Of a stretch of 8,132 bases of DNA, positions 1 to 6,312 are shown in pieces. Origin of the DNA: CAYNGH01 sp964396845 (GTDB lineage Bacteria; Vulcanimicrobiota; JAJTBE01; CAYNGH01); contig CAYNGH010000152.1 of the NCBI GenBank assembly GCA_964396845.1, positions 1-8,132 of the forward strand. Reading direction: 5' to 3'. A model generated the notes under the pieces. It was given only the letters and a program-made list of their open reading frames with translations, was not told the DNA's origin and searched no databases. How positions within the stretch are numbered: the stretch's first letter is position 1; every line of letters begins with the position of its first letter. Position numbers and translations under genes: made by a program.

Positions 1-115
1 TGACTTTCATCTGGCTGGAGGACAGGGTGTCAACGGCCATGTTGACATTACCGGCCTCTATCTTGCCGATGACAATATTGCCATCCTTGGACATTGCCTT
101 GTATTGGAAAAACAT
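1..115 (-). CDS. Type II secretion / type IV pilus inner-membrane protein F (GspF/PilC family), N-terminal fragment
   Basis: This is the start of a gene running leftwards off the window; only 38 codons are present. The translation begins MFFQYKAMSKDGNIVIGKIE and continues AGNVNMAVDTLSSSQMKV. It matches the N-terminus typical of the GspF/PilC family: an aromatic-rich F-x-Y-K-A start, a D-G pair, a G-x-I-E-A turn and then a helix with A-x-x-x-L. Family members are polytopic inner-membrane platform proteins that connect the cytoplasmic ATPase to pseudopilus or pilus assembly; the membrane segments lie beyond the edge. The start is supported by an AAGGAGAGG ribosome site at 122-130, six bases upstream of the ATG. 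The fragment cannot tell secretion from pilus assembly, so no symbol is given. It follows the yhaM-like gene on the same strand after 251 bases and may have its own promoter. Confidence 0.8.
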   Translation of the reverse strand, partial: MFFQYKAMSKDGNIVIGKIEAGNVNMAVDTLSSSQMKV

Positions 116-121
116 CCGGTA

Positions 122-130
122 CCTCTCCTT
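122..130 (-). promoter_or_regulatory. Ribosome binding site of the GspF/PilC gene
   Basis: On the minus strand this reads AAGGAGAGG, a near-ideal Shine-Dalgarno sequence six bases before the ATG at 115-113. It fixes the start of the partial gene at the left edge and is the strongest ribosome site in the window apart from the one before the receiver-like gene. Confidence 0.75.
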
Positions 131-366
131 GAAACAAGTGCATGCTTACCGGTGGGTTGCCTGGTGATGCCGAAATTTAAACCTCAACAGTTCAAGTTTC
201 TGATAATAACATATACGATAAAACAATGGAATTACCTTTTCCCGAAGAACTATTTTGATTTATTCTGGGAAACCACAGGGATCGGTCAATCAGACCATTC
301 CCTTTTTACTATTTACTACTATATTTTAATGCCTCCGGGGTTTCAATACTCCAAATGAACTACGAC
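131..366. other. Intergenic region between the yhaM-like gene and the GspF/PilC gene
   Basis: This stretch is clearly more AT-rich than the flanking genes, especially 180-265 and 303-335. It should contain the end of the upstream minus-strand transcript and probably the promoter of the secretion gene. No -35/-10 pair on the minus strand was convincing, and no sigma-54 type GG/GC element was seen. It contains an imperfect hairpin (278-302) listed separately and a tandem TTTACTA TTTACTA (305-318). Plus-strand reading frames crossing it carry no recognisable protein family. Confidence 0.5.
278..307 (+). terminator. Terminator-like hairpin with T run (weak)
   Basis: GGGA (278-281) pairs with TCCC (299-302), and GGTC (284-287) with GACC (293-296), around a 2x2 internal mismatch and an AATCA loop. 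TTTTT follows at 303-307 on the plus strand. That layout is a rho-independent terminator for plus-strand transcription, yet all genes nearby run on the minus strand. It could stop antisense transcription or be a coincidence. On the minus strand no T run follows the hairpin, so it is not a classical terminator for the yhaM-like gene. Confidence 0.25.
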
Positions 367-1368
367 TCATTCCGGTTGAGTGGAATCCCTGTTTTTGCCG
401 GAATCCTCCAGGTAACGATCAATCCGCAGGAGTTTCTGATTTTCCACGGGCCAGCACTTCTCACTCCACATCTCATCGGCAGGTACTTTTCTGAGATATT
501 TTTCCATAATTTTCATCCGTGCATCGATGGTGTCAATGAGATGAACCAGCATGGCTTCTCGGAACAGAGGAGGCTTTGTCGCTCCAAACTCTGCCGTTCC
601 ATGGTGGCTGATGAGAATATGCTCCAGCAGTTGCACAAGCTGTGCCGGGAAGCCGGGTATCTGGCGGGTTTTTTCTCTGATCATTTCCAGCCCGATGATA
701 CTGTGGCCCAGAAGCCTTCCCTGATGGGTGTATTCCACGGTGACATCTGCTTCCAGCTCACGCATCTTGCCGATGTCATGGAGGATTATCCCGGCGGCCA
801 GCAGGTCATTGTCAATGTCCTTGTAAATCTTTGCCAGATATCTCCCGATGGCCAGCATTGTAAGGGTGTGCTCTAAAAGTCCTCCCAGATATTCGTGGTG
901 TATGCTCTGGGCTGCAGGATGCTGGATGAAGCTGGTCTGAAACTGAATGTCCTGGAAAAATGAGTCCAGCAGTGCCTTCAGATAAGGATCCGATATTTCA
1001 TCGATATATACCTTGAATTTTTTCAGGTATGTTTCGATTTTCTCCTGCTCCAGAGATTCAATGAAATCCTCCATCTTGAGCTGATCTCTGGGAATACCGG
1101 TCATGGAATCAACCTTGATCTGCAGGTTTTCCCGATATTCCTGCACAACCCCGGCAACCCGGACGAAATCACCTTTTTTTATTCCCTCTGATACTCTGTC
1201 CAGCTTGTCCCAAATCTTGCCGGGTATTTTTCCTGTGCGATCCGACAGGACAAGATCCAGATATTCCTTTCCCTTCTGAGTGGTTTTAAGAGAAAACTCT
1301 GCCAGAAATAAAATCTCTTCAATTCGCTGGTTGGCCTTGAAATCTTCAATAAAGGTTTTCGTGTTCAT
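367..1368 (-). CDS. yhaM: YhaM-type 3'-5' exoribonuclease (OB-fold + HD domain)
   Basis: The 333-residue protein matches the YhaM family (314 residues in Bacillus subtilis), which degrade RNA, and also DNA, from the 3' end in a metal-dependent way in the cytoplasm. Residues about 12-90 form an OB-fold nucleic-acid binding domain (K-E-Y-L-D-L-V-L-S-D-R-T-G-K-I near 34-48). Residues about 150-300 form the HD hydrolase domain: H-H-E-Y-L-G-G-L-L-E-H-T at 157-168, the H198-D199 pair in LHDIGK, a G-R-L-L-G-H element at 217-222, H256-H257 in SHHG, and D279/D282 in HLIDTIDARM. All expected metal ligands appear intact. The ATG at 1368 has an AGGA about 8 bases upstream and lies inside the end of the SGNH hydrolase gene (23-base overlap), so translation is probably coupled. 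The family is best known from Firmicutes, but HD/OB proteins of this kind also occur in other phyla. Confidence 0.88.
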   Translation of the reverse strand: MNTKTFIEDFKANQRIEEILFLAEFSLKTTQKGKEYLDLVLSDRTGKIPGKIWDKLDRVSEGIKKGDFVRVAGVVQEYRENLQIKVDSMTGIPRDQLKMEDFIESLEQEKIETYLKKFKVYIDEISDPYLKALLDSFFQDIQFQTSFIQHPAAQSIHHEYLGGLLEHTLTMLAIGRYLAKIYKDIDNDLLAAGIILHDIGKMRELEADVTVEYTHQGRLLGHSIIGLEMIREKTRQIPGFPAQLVQLLEHILISHHGTAEFGATKPPLFREAMLVHLIDTIDARMKIMEKYLRKVPADEMWSEKCWPVENQKLLRIDRYLEDSGKNRDSTQPE

Positions 1369-2611
1369 TGTTTTTCCTGCTTTTCTCCCTGAGGGGTATT
1401 ATCGGGATGATTTCCATGGATATTTCCCGGGCCATGCGCCGGTGTCCCCGAGGTGAAGGGTGAATGGTGTCGATGAAAAATTCTTCATCGGGATCCCTCC
1501 ATCCCCGGTAGAGATCCACGAATACTCCGCCGATTTCTCTTGCAGTCTTCTCCATGATGCCCCGGTAAGCCTTCAGGGAATCATCACCCTCTTCCTGCCG
1601 GGGCATTGAAATGATCATCACATCGGCTCCGGCATCCCCGGCACCACTGTATATGGCCCACAGGTTCTCCCTGAGCTCCTCCGGGGAAACCCTTGGAACA
1701 GATAGATGGGGGGGAGGCTGTCTGTCCCTTCTGTCATCACCCCTGAAACGGTAATTAAGAACATATTTTCGAAATAATAGATATAAATCCGATTTATACA
1801 GACATTTCGCAATTTTTAACCTGATTCCATCCATGGATCGGCTGGCGTCGGATCCCCAGTCCAGATCTGGATCGTTGTTATGGGCGATAATCACCAGGTC
1901 CGGTTGCAAGGGAATGCCCCGATCCAGAAACAGCCGGCGGGAAGAAAAGGTGGTATATCCCGGCACCGCCATGTTTATAACTTCGATTCTGATCCCTTCC
2001 GGGGCTGATTTTTCCAGCTCCCGGAAAAGCAGGGTTGAGAACATCTCCTCCTGATCCACCCCGTATCCAAAAGCTGATGAATCCCCCAGAATGATTATCC
2101 GGTATGTGTCGGGAGGTTTTACCGGTGAGATCTCATCGCCCCGGAAGCCCATGGAGTTAACCCGGAGGCTTCTGACACCGCCTCCCACATCGGCCATACC
2201 CTGGCGACGGGGATAAAGCTGCCATAAATATTCCGGATGAGGCCGATGAAGGGGGGGATTTGATGCGGTGAAGACCCGAATCCCGTATTCCATGCTGATG
2301 AGGATGAAGATTACCGAGAGAATCACCGCCAGAGAGCTTTTCCATGATTTGAGCCGGCGGAGGATCAATCGATCTGCTGTCAGGTAGATAAGGCTGGAAA
2401 TGAGAAACGCCGCCAGGGCAACCCGCCAGGCTCCTCCCGGAGGGTAGTTGATGGCCTCACTGAAATATGGATGCAGGGAAGGTATATGATGCCGGGCTTT
2501 CAAATTGCCCAGGAGAAGCGGTATGGATATTATGCAAATCACGGCATAGGCAGTCAGGAACACCGGGGATTTCCCTGATTTTTCCGGCTTGTGAGGATGA
2601 AGCTCAGTCAT
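1346..2611 (-). CDS. Membrane-anchored SGNH/GDSL-family hydrolase
   Basis: The 421-residue protein has three predicted membrane helices (about 15-35, 62-79, 92-114) and then a catalytic domain. Positive charge before the first helix and between helices two and three (RLILRRLKSWK) predicts that the catalytic part faces the periplasm. The SGNH blocks are visible: G-D-S-S at 176-179 with S178 as likely nucleophile, N213-M-A-V-P-G218 for block II, N246-D247 in a HNNDPD stretch for block III (the usual Gly two residues before the Asn is His244), and D381-T-I-H384 for block V. Superfamily members remove acyl groups, often acetyl, from sugars, peptidoglycan or lipids; some transfer them instead. The substrate cannot be read from sequence. 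Two bases separate its ATG from the stop of the receiver-like gene and only a weak AGGG precedes it, so it probably depends on translational coupling. Confidence 0.82.
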   Translation of the reverse strand: MTELHPHKPEKSGKSPVFLTAYAVICIISIPLLLGNLKARHHIPSLHPYFSEAINYPPGGAWRVALAAFLISSLIYLTADRLILRRLKSWKSSLAVILSVIFILISMEYGIRVFTASNPPLHRPHPEYLWQLYPRRQGMADVGGGVRSLRVNSMGFRGDEISPVKPPDTYRIIILGDSSAFGYGVDQEEMFSTLLFRELEKSAPEGIRIEVINMAVPGYTTFSSRRLFLDRGIPLQPDLVIIAHNNDPDLDWGSDASRSMDGIRLKIAKCLYKSDLYLLFRKYVLNYRFRGDDRRDRQPPPHLSVPRVSPEELRENLWAIYSGAGDAGADVMIISMPRQEEGDDSLKAYRGIMEKTAREIGGVFVDLYRGWRDPDEEFFIDTIHPSPRGHRRMAREISMEIIPIIPLREKSRKNNEHENLY

Positions 2612-2613
2612 GG

Positions 2614-2922
2614 TTAATCCCTGTCATTGGCGGAATCTCCCGGCGGGGGAAAATCCAGCAGTGCTGACACCACTACGGGTATGTCCATGGTGTTGTCTTT
2701 CATTTTGTCCAGCCGGTCAACCCCGTCAGAGAGTGCTTTTCCTGCCTCGTAAAATATTAAGTCAACCCGGCCCTGCTGTATCCACCGGAGAGCCTCCTCA
2801 TAAGAGTCGGTCCATTCAACCCGGTATCGGGGCTTTTCTGTCAGAAGCTCCCTGACCCGCCGGGCCATTGTGTCTTTTGAGTCCAGTACCAGGATGGTTT
2901 TCTCCTCAAGATCGTCCCCCAC
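2614..2922 (-). CDS. Degenerate, truncated response-regulator receiver-like protein
   Basis: The 102-residue protein resembles a CheY-like receiver domain without an output domain. TILVLDSKD (9-17) matches the first strand and acidic pocket, but only D14 remains of the usual acidic pair. VDLIFYE (53-59) followed by AGKALSDG aligns without gaps to the phosphorylation loop, where canonical receivers read DLxLLD then six residues then DG; the phosphoacceptor Asp is replaced by Glu59. IPVVVSA (81-87) corresponds to the strand ending in the conserved Thr/Ser, here S86. The chain then ends in DFPPPGDSANDRD, so the conserved Lys and the last strand and helix are missing (receivers are usually about 120 residues). 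It is unlikely to be phosphorylated normally and may be a fixed-state adaptor. The start is GTG, chosen because GGAGGTG lies nine bases upstream. It is followed after two bases by the SGNH hydrolase. Confidence 0.65.
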   Translation of the reverse strand: MGDDLEEKTILVLDSKDTMARRVRELLTEKPRYRVEWTDSYEEALRWIQQGRVDLIFYEAGKALSDGVDRLDKMKDNTMDIPVVVSALLDFPPPGDSANDRD

Positions 2923-2930
2923 GGATATGA

Positions 2931-2937
2931 CACCTCC
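2931..2937 (-). promoter_or_regulatory. Ribosome binding site deciding the GTG start of the receiver-like gene
   Basis: The minus strand reads GGAGGTG, with eight bases between it and the GTG at 2922-2920. An ATG overlapping this site and the GTG at its end are both in other frames, so this site selects GTG as the start codon. The 62-base gap upstream (2923-2984) is AT-rich and has hexamers resembling a -10 box (for example TATGAT at 2948-2943 on the minus strand). No -35/-10 pair with good spacing and room for this ribosome site was found, so the gene may simply be cotranscribed with the acetyltransferase. Confidence 0.7.
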
Positions 2938-2984
2938 ATATAATCATAAAAGTTATATTGTTATATGTGTCCACAGAAATAAAG

Positions 2985-3602
2985 CTAAATATTTGGATAT
3001 GGGGTAATACCCAGCCCTGCACTGCACTTAATATCACCGACGGATTTAATCACCCGGGCTGGATTTCCCGCCACCACCGAGTCAGGGGGGATACTTCGGG
3101 TAACCACTGCCCCGGCCCCCACAAGGCTGTTTTCGCCAATCTCAATGCGGGGCAGGATGACGGCTCCGGCACCGATACGGACACCCCGGCGGAGAGTGGG
3201 GCCTTTCATGCAACGGGAGCACAGGGGATGAAGATCGTTGGTGATGGATACCCCCGGCGCAATGAAAACATCATCCTCAATGACGGTGAATTGGGCTATA
3301 TAAACATTGCAGTGAATCTTTACCCTGTTGCCGATAATACAGCCGTAGTCCACGGTGGAATTGTTCCAGATGGAAAAATCATCGCCGATCTGGTTTTCTT
3401 CCCGGATTACAGCCCCGTGGCCTGTTTCCAGCCGGTGGCCGATGGTTGAGCCTCCATATATGACAGTCCCTCCCCGTATGCGACAGCACTCCCCAATTTT
3501 CAGGGAGTCATCGGTAATCTTCCGGGCCGGGGGGTATCCCAGAAGGGCTTCCTCATCCACCTGACACCGGGGGCCTGTTGTTATGCTTCCGACTTTTTTC
3601 AT
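2985..3602 (-). CDS. Left-handed beta-helix (hexapeptide-repeat) acetyltransferase
   Basis: The 205-residue protein is built from hexapeptide repeats of the [LIV]-G-x4 type (for example IGECCRIRGG at 36-45, IGDDFSIWNN, IGNRVKIHCN, IEDDVFIAPG, VRIGAGAVIL, IGENSLVGAG). These fold as a left-handed beta-helix and act as trimeric acetyl-CoA-dependent acyltransferases in the cytoplasm. The VFIAPGVSITND stretch (112-123) followed by HP, and the closing VVAGNPARVI (176-185), resemble the WbpD/WlbB-type N-acetyltransferases that modify nucleotide-linked amino sugars, as well as related O-acetyltransferases. The helix is interrupted at 124-136 by a loop with C128-x2-C131, which could bind a metal or simply be a substrate loop. 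The ATG is preceded by GAGGA (3615-3611). It is the first gene of the minus-strand group, 62 bases ahead of the receiver-like gene. The substrate is unknown; a surface polysaccharide or glycan precursor is the most likely guess. Confidence 0.82.
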   Translation of the reverse strand: MKKVGSITTGPRCQVDEEALLGYPPARKITDDSLKIGECCRIRGGTVIYGGSTIGHRLETGHGAVIREENQIGDDFSIWNNSTVDYGCIIGNRVKIHCNVYIAQFTVIEDDVFIAPGVSITNDLHPLCSRCMKGPTLRRGVRIGAGAVILPRIEIGENSLVGAGAVVTRSIPPDSVVAGNPARVIKSVGDIKCSAGLGITPYPNI

Positions 3603-3718
3603 ATCAATATTCCTCGTCCAGAGGTTCTTCGCATCAGGGAAAAACCTTTCCCGTTGCCTCTTATGCTTCGGCCTTCCAGGGGGTTTTTTTCCCGTTGAAT
3701 CTGTGGCATAATTATAGC
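3603..3718. promoter_or_regulatory. Divergent promoter region between the two gene groups
   Basis: This 116-base gap separates the minus-strand acetyltransferase from the plus-strand TPR lipoprotein, so it should hold promoters in both directions. It contains a perfect 6-bp hairpin with a four-base loop (GGGAAA at 3637-3642, TTTCCC at 3647-3652) in the presumed leader of the acetyltransferase. It also contains a direct repeat TTTCCCGTTG-NN-TCT (3647-3661 and 3688-3702; 13 of 15 bases the same, 41 bases apart). A CATAAT hexamer at 3707-3712 lies seven bases before the lipoprotein ATG. No strong -35 was found. Confidence 0.4.
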
Positions 3719-4954
3719 ATGAAAAAATCGGGGAAATATTTTTTTGTCCTGCAATGGGCTGTTGTGTTTATCCTGACTGCGGGGATGGTTTTATTCACGA
3801 CAGGTTGTGAACCCAAAAAACCTGACCCACAGGAGGATCAGCATATTCAACAGCTTAACCGCCGGGGTTATGAGTATATGACTGCGGGAGATTATAAGAA
3901 TGCCCGGACTGCCTTTGAAGAATCCCTGGCCCGGGGCGACACCTGGGAAGCCCGGCGGGGAATGGCGGAGTATTACTATAGAACTGACAGTTCAACCGAT
4001 GAGCAGATAAAACATGCCGGGGTTGCAGTGGCCTTGAATCCAAAGGACCCTTACAGTCATAACCTTCTGGGGATGGCCTACCACCGCCGGGGAGATTATC
4101 CCGTCGCAATGAAACACTTTCTGCAGGCCCTTTCCATCGATCCCAAATTTGCTCCTGCCCTTGACAACGCCGGTTATGCAAGTTTTTATATGGGCCGGGA
4201 TGAAGAAGCTTTGGAGTATTTCCACCGGGCTATTGATGCGGAGCCGGGGTTTGCCGATTCTCATTGCGGACTTGGGATGACCCTGGCCCGGCAGGGCAGG
4301 GAGAATGAAGCCGAGAAAGCCTTTAATCAGGCCATCAGGTTGAATGAACATCACTCTTATTCATTCTATGAGAGAGGTGTTCTGAGGATTGACCGGGGGG
4401 ATGTGCCGGGTGCCCTGGAGGATTTCCACCGGGCTTTGTTTTTGCGTCCCCGCTGGGTCAGCCCCCTTCTTGAGAGGGGTTTGATATACTATCACACCGG
4501 TGAATTTGAAAAAGCCCTGAAGGATTTTGACCAGGCCCTAAAAGCCGGAGGAATGCCCGGGGGAAGCAGGGGAGATGAAAAGGATGTTTCCGGCCATCTT
4601 CATATTTTGTCGGGCTTGTGTCATTACCGGATGGGAGATGCCACCACCGCAGAAGCCCGCCTGGAAAAGGGGCTGGAAATGCTGAGGGAAGAACCTGTGG
4701 GTCTTTACAGCTTTGATGCCCGGGGATATGCCCTGTACTTGACGGGTAAGCCGGAGATTGCCTTGAATGTTCTAAATCACCCCGGTGAAGCCCTGCACCG
4801 GCATCTGGCCTTGTCTTTAATTTACCGGGATCGGGGAGATTCAAATCTTGCAGTGGAAACCCTTAAAGAAAACCTGGAGGAGCTTTATCCCTTCTGGGAA
4901 AGGAAAGAAGCAGAAAGGCTCATTCGGGAACTACGCCCCGGCGGGACTACCTGA
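3719..4954 (+). CDS. TPR-repeat lipoprotein
   Basis: The 411-residue protein starts MKKSGKYFFV, followed by a hydrophobic stretch (about 9-27) and a lipobox-like FTTGC ending at C30. This predicts a lipoprotein signal peptide, although Thr rather than Leu/Val at -3 is not ideal. Residue +2 is Glu, not the Asp that retains lipoproteins in the inner membrane in enterobacteria, so an outer-membrane location is plausible. From about 43 to 392 the protein is nearly all tetratricopeptide repeats, about nine or ten units. Clear examples start near 112, 146, 179, 213 and 247, each with the A/G-x3-Y ... G-x-Y/D-x-x-A ... F-x-x-A-L ... P pattern. Such arrays are protein-binding scaffolds. The frame stays open upstream to an ATG at 3578, but that extension would hide the signal peptide and overlaps the opposite gene. 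A TTG at 3695 with AGGGGG upstream is an alternative. No Shine-Dalgarno precedes 3719. Spacing to the next gene is 44 bases. Confidence 0.78.
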   Translation: MKKSGKYFFVLQWAVVFILTAGMVLFTTGCEPKKPDPQEDQHIQQLNRRGYEYMTAGDYKNARTAFEESLARGDTWEARRGMAEYYYRTDSSTDEQIKHAGVAVALNPKDPYSHNLLGMAYHRRGDYPVAMKHFLQALSIDPKFAPALDNAGYASFYMGRDEEALEYFHRAIDAEPGFADSHCGLGMTLARQGRENEAEKAFNQAIRLNEHHSYSFYERGVLRIDRGDVPGALEDFHRALFLRPRWVSPLLERGLIYYHTGEFEKALKDFDQALKAGGMPGGSRGDEKDVSGHLHILSGLCHYRMGDATTAEARLEKGLEMLREEPVGLYSFDARGYALYLTGKPEIALNVLNHPGEALHRHLALSLIYRDRGDSNLAVETLKENLEELYPFWERKEAERLIRELRPGGTT

Positions 4955-4979
4955 AGATTTTATTATACTTTTATATAAT
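4951..4979 (+). promoter_or_regulatory. Candidate sigma-70 type promoter before the second TPR gene
   Basis: A perfect TATAAT (4974-4979) lies 17 bases downstream of CTGAAG (4951-4956), which matches TTGACA at only three of six positions and overlaps the stop codon of the preceding gene. The 44-base gap is very AT-rich compared with the genes around it. Transcription would start near 4986, leaving a leader of only about a dozen bases before the ATG at 4999. An internal promoter in an otherwise cotranscribed group is plausible, but the weak -35 keeps confidence low. Confidence 0.35.
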
Positions 4980-4998
4980 TGCGACGGTACATAACTGA

Positions 4999-6312
4999 AT
5001 GAACAGGAAAATATTTGACAATCGAGGGCTTCTGCGGTTTATTCTTATTGTTATTGCAGTCCTGGCTGTTCACGGAATTGTTCTTTGGCTTATCTCCAGG
5101 AGTAGCGGGGATCCTGCCTCTTCTCCAGGCACTGGAGTGGGGGAGATTAGTACCCGCCGGGGAGAAAAAGAAAGGGCCATGTGGACTCGAATCAATGAAC
5201 AGGGAGAAGAGTTTCTGAATCAGGGAAAAAACCGGGAAGCCATTGAGCTTTTTGAACGGGTTCTCCAGTTGAATCCCGGCAATGTCCGGGCCCTGACAGG
5301 GAAAAGCCAGGCCCTTATGAACCTCCACCGCTGGGAAGAGGCGATGCCGGTATTGGAGCAACTGCTGAAGATTCAACCGGATCATGTGGATGCCCTGCTG
5401 AACAGGTCAAGGGTTTATCTGGAACGGGGAGATCTGGATAATTATGTGAAAAGCCGGCGTCAGGCCCATAAAGCTGCCCCGGATATGGTTCGCACCAATC
5501 TTGAATTAGGACGGGCCCTGGCTTGGGTGAAAAAAGACACGGAATCCCTGGAATACCTGAATCGGGCCATGAACCTAAACCCCACCATACCGGAAAAGGC
5601 CGCCATACTCACATCCACTGCATTTACCCATAAACTGCGCCGGGAGCCGGAAAAGGCAGAAGCCCTGTTGAAAGAATCCCTGAGCCTGGGAGTTACTCAG
5701 GGGGACAATCATATCCAGTGTTACTTTATGCTGGTGGGGATTTATCTGGATCAGAACCGTGATGATGAAGCCATGAAGATGATGGACATCTACCGCAGGA
5801 TGGATCCGGATTTTCAGCTTGCCCGCTTTATGGGGCGGGAGATCATCGCTACCCATTACCGGAATATGGGATCCCTGTCCCTTCACAGAAACCGTCTTGA
5901 GGAAGCGGAACAGTATTACAGCCGTTCCCTGGAGGAAGAGCCGGACAACCGGGAGGGCCTCATGGAAAGAGCATTTGTCAGGCTCCTTCAAAACCGGAGA
6001 GAGGATGCAAAAATTGATGTGAACAACTGGCTGGCTACTCGGCCTCCGGCACCCCGGATCTCCCAGGAGATGGAACAGTTCGCCATTGCCCATACAGTTC
6101 TGGGGAACCGGGAAAAGGCTCTGACTTTCATAAACCGCGCCCTGGAGATGGAACCTGAAAATTATCGGCTGGTGGGAACCCGGGCCTTGATCAGCTTCAC
6201 CTTTGATGACCGGGAGCAGTTTGAAAAGGATCTGAATTTCTATTTGAGTCATTGCAGTGAGGATGAACGGGAAAATGTGGAAATCCTGCTAAAAAGGCTG
6301 GGGAATGTATGA
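4999..6312 (+). CDS. Membrane-anchored TPR-repeat protein
   Basis: The 437-residue protein has a basic N-terminus (MNRKIFDNRGLLR), a single hydrophobic helix at about 13-32 and a Gly/Ser/Pro-rich linker (34-50). The rest is a long helical domain of tetratricopeptide repeats. Positive charge before the helix predicts the repeats are in the periplasm. Recognisable units begin near 63 (EQGEEFLNQGKNREAIELFE), 97, 131, 165, 200, 238, 283, 318 and 358; those at 63, 165, 283 and 358 are closest to the consensus, with L-N-P or M-E-P ends. No catalytic motif is visible, so a scaffold role is inferred. The architecture parallels the preceding lipoprotein, but the anchors differ (lipid versus helix), so the two may sit on facing membranes. 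No clear Shine-Dalgarno precedes the ATG. The stop overlaps the next gene's ATG (ATGA at 6309-6312), implying translational coupling. Confidence 0.82.
   Translation: MNRKIFDNRGLLRFILIVIAVLAVHGIVLWLISRSSGDPASSPGTGVGEISTRRGEKERAMWTRINEQGEEFLNQGKNREAIELFERVLQLNPGNVRALTGKSQALMNLHRWEEAMPVLEQLLKIQPDHVDALLNRSRVYLERGDLDNYVKSRRQAHKAAPDMVRTNLELGRALAWVKKDTESLEYLNRAMNLNPTIPEKAAILTSTAFTHKLRREPEKAEALLKESLSLGVTQGDNHIQCYFMLVGIYLDQNRDDEAMKMMDIYRRMDPDFQLARFMGREIIATHYRNMGSLSLHRNRLEEAEQYYSRSLEEEPDNREGLMERAFVRLLQNRREDAKIDVNNWLATRPPAPRISQEMEQFAIAHTVLGNREKALTFINRALEMEPENYRLVGTRALISFTFDDREQFEKDLNFYLSHCSEDERENVEILLKRLGNV

Noticed and set aside
355..876. Plus-strand open frame of 173 codons opposite the yhaM-like gene
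   Set aside because: It lies antisense to a gene with clear OB-fold and HD motifs and has no recognisable domain of its own.
2943..2973. Promoter TGGACA (2973-2968) with TATGAT (2948-2943) before the receiver-like gene on the minus strand
   Set aside because: The spacing is 19 bases, and transcription would start inside the ribosome site.
2958..3449. Plus-strand open frame of 163 codons opposite the acetyltransferase
   Set aside because: The minus strand carries regular hexapeptide repeats; the plus-strand translation looks like the antisense of that regular pattern.
3578..3718. N-terminal extension of the TPR lipoprotein from an ATG at 3578
   Set aside because: It would overlap the start of the opposite gene, has no ribosome site, and would bury the lipoprotein signal peptide 47 residues inside the protein.
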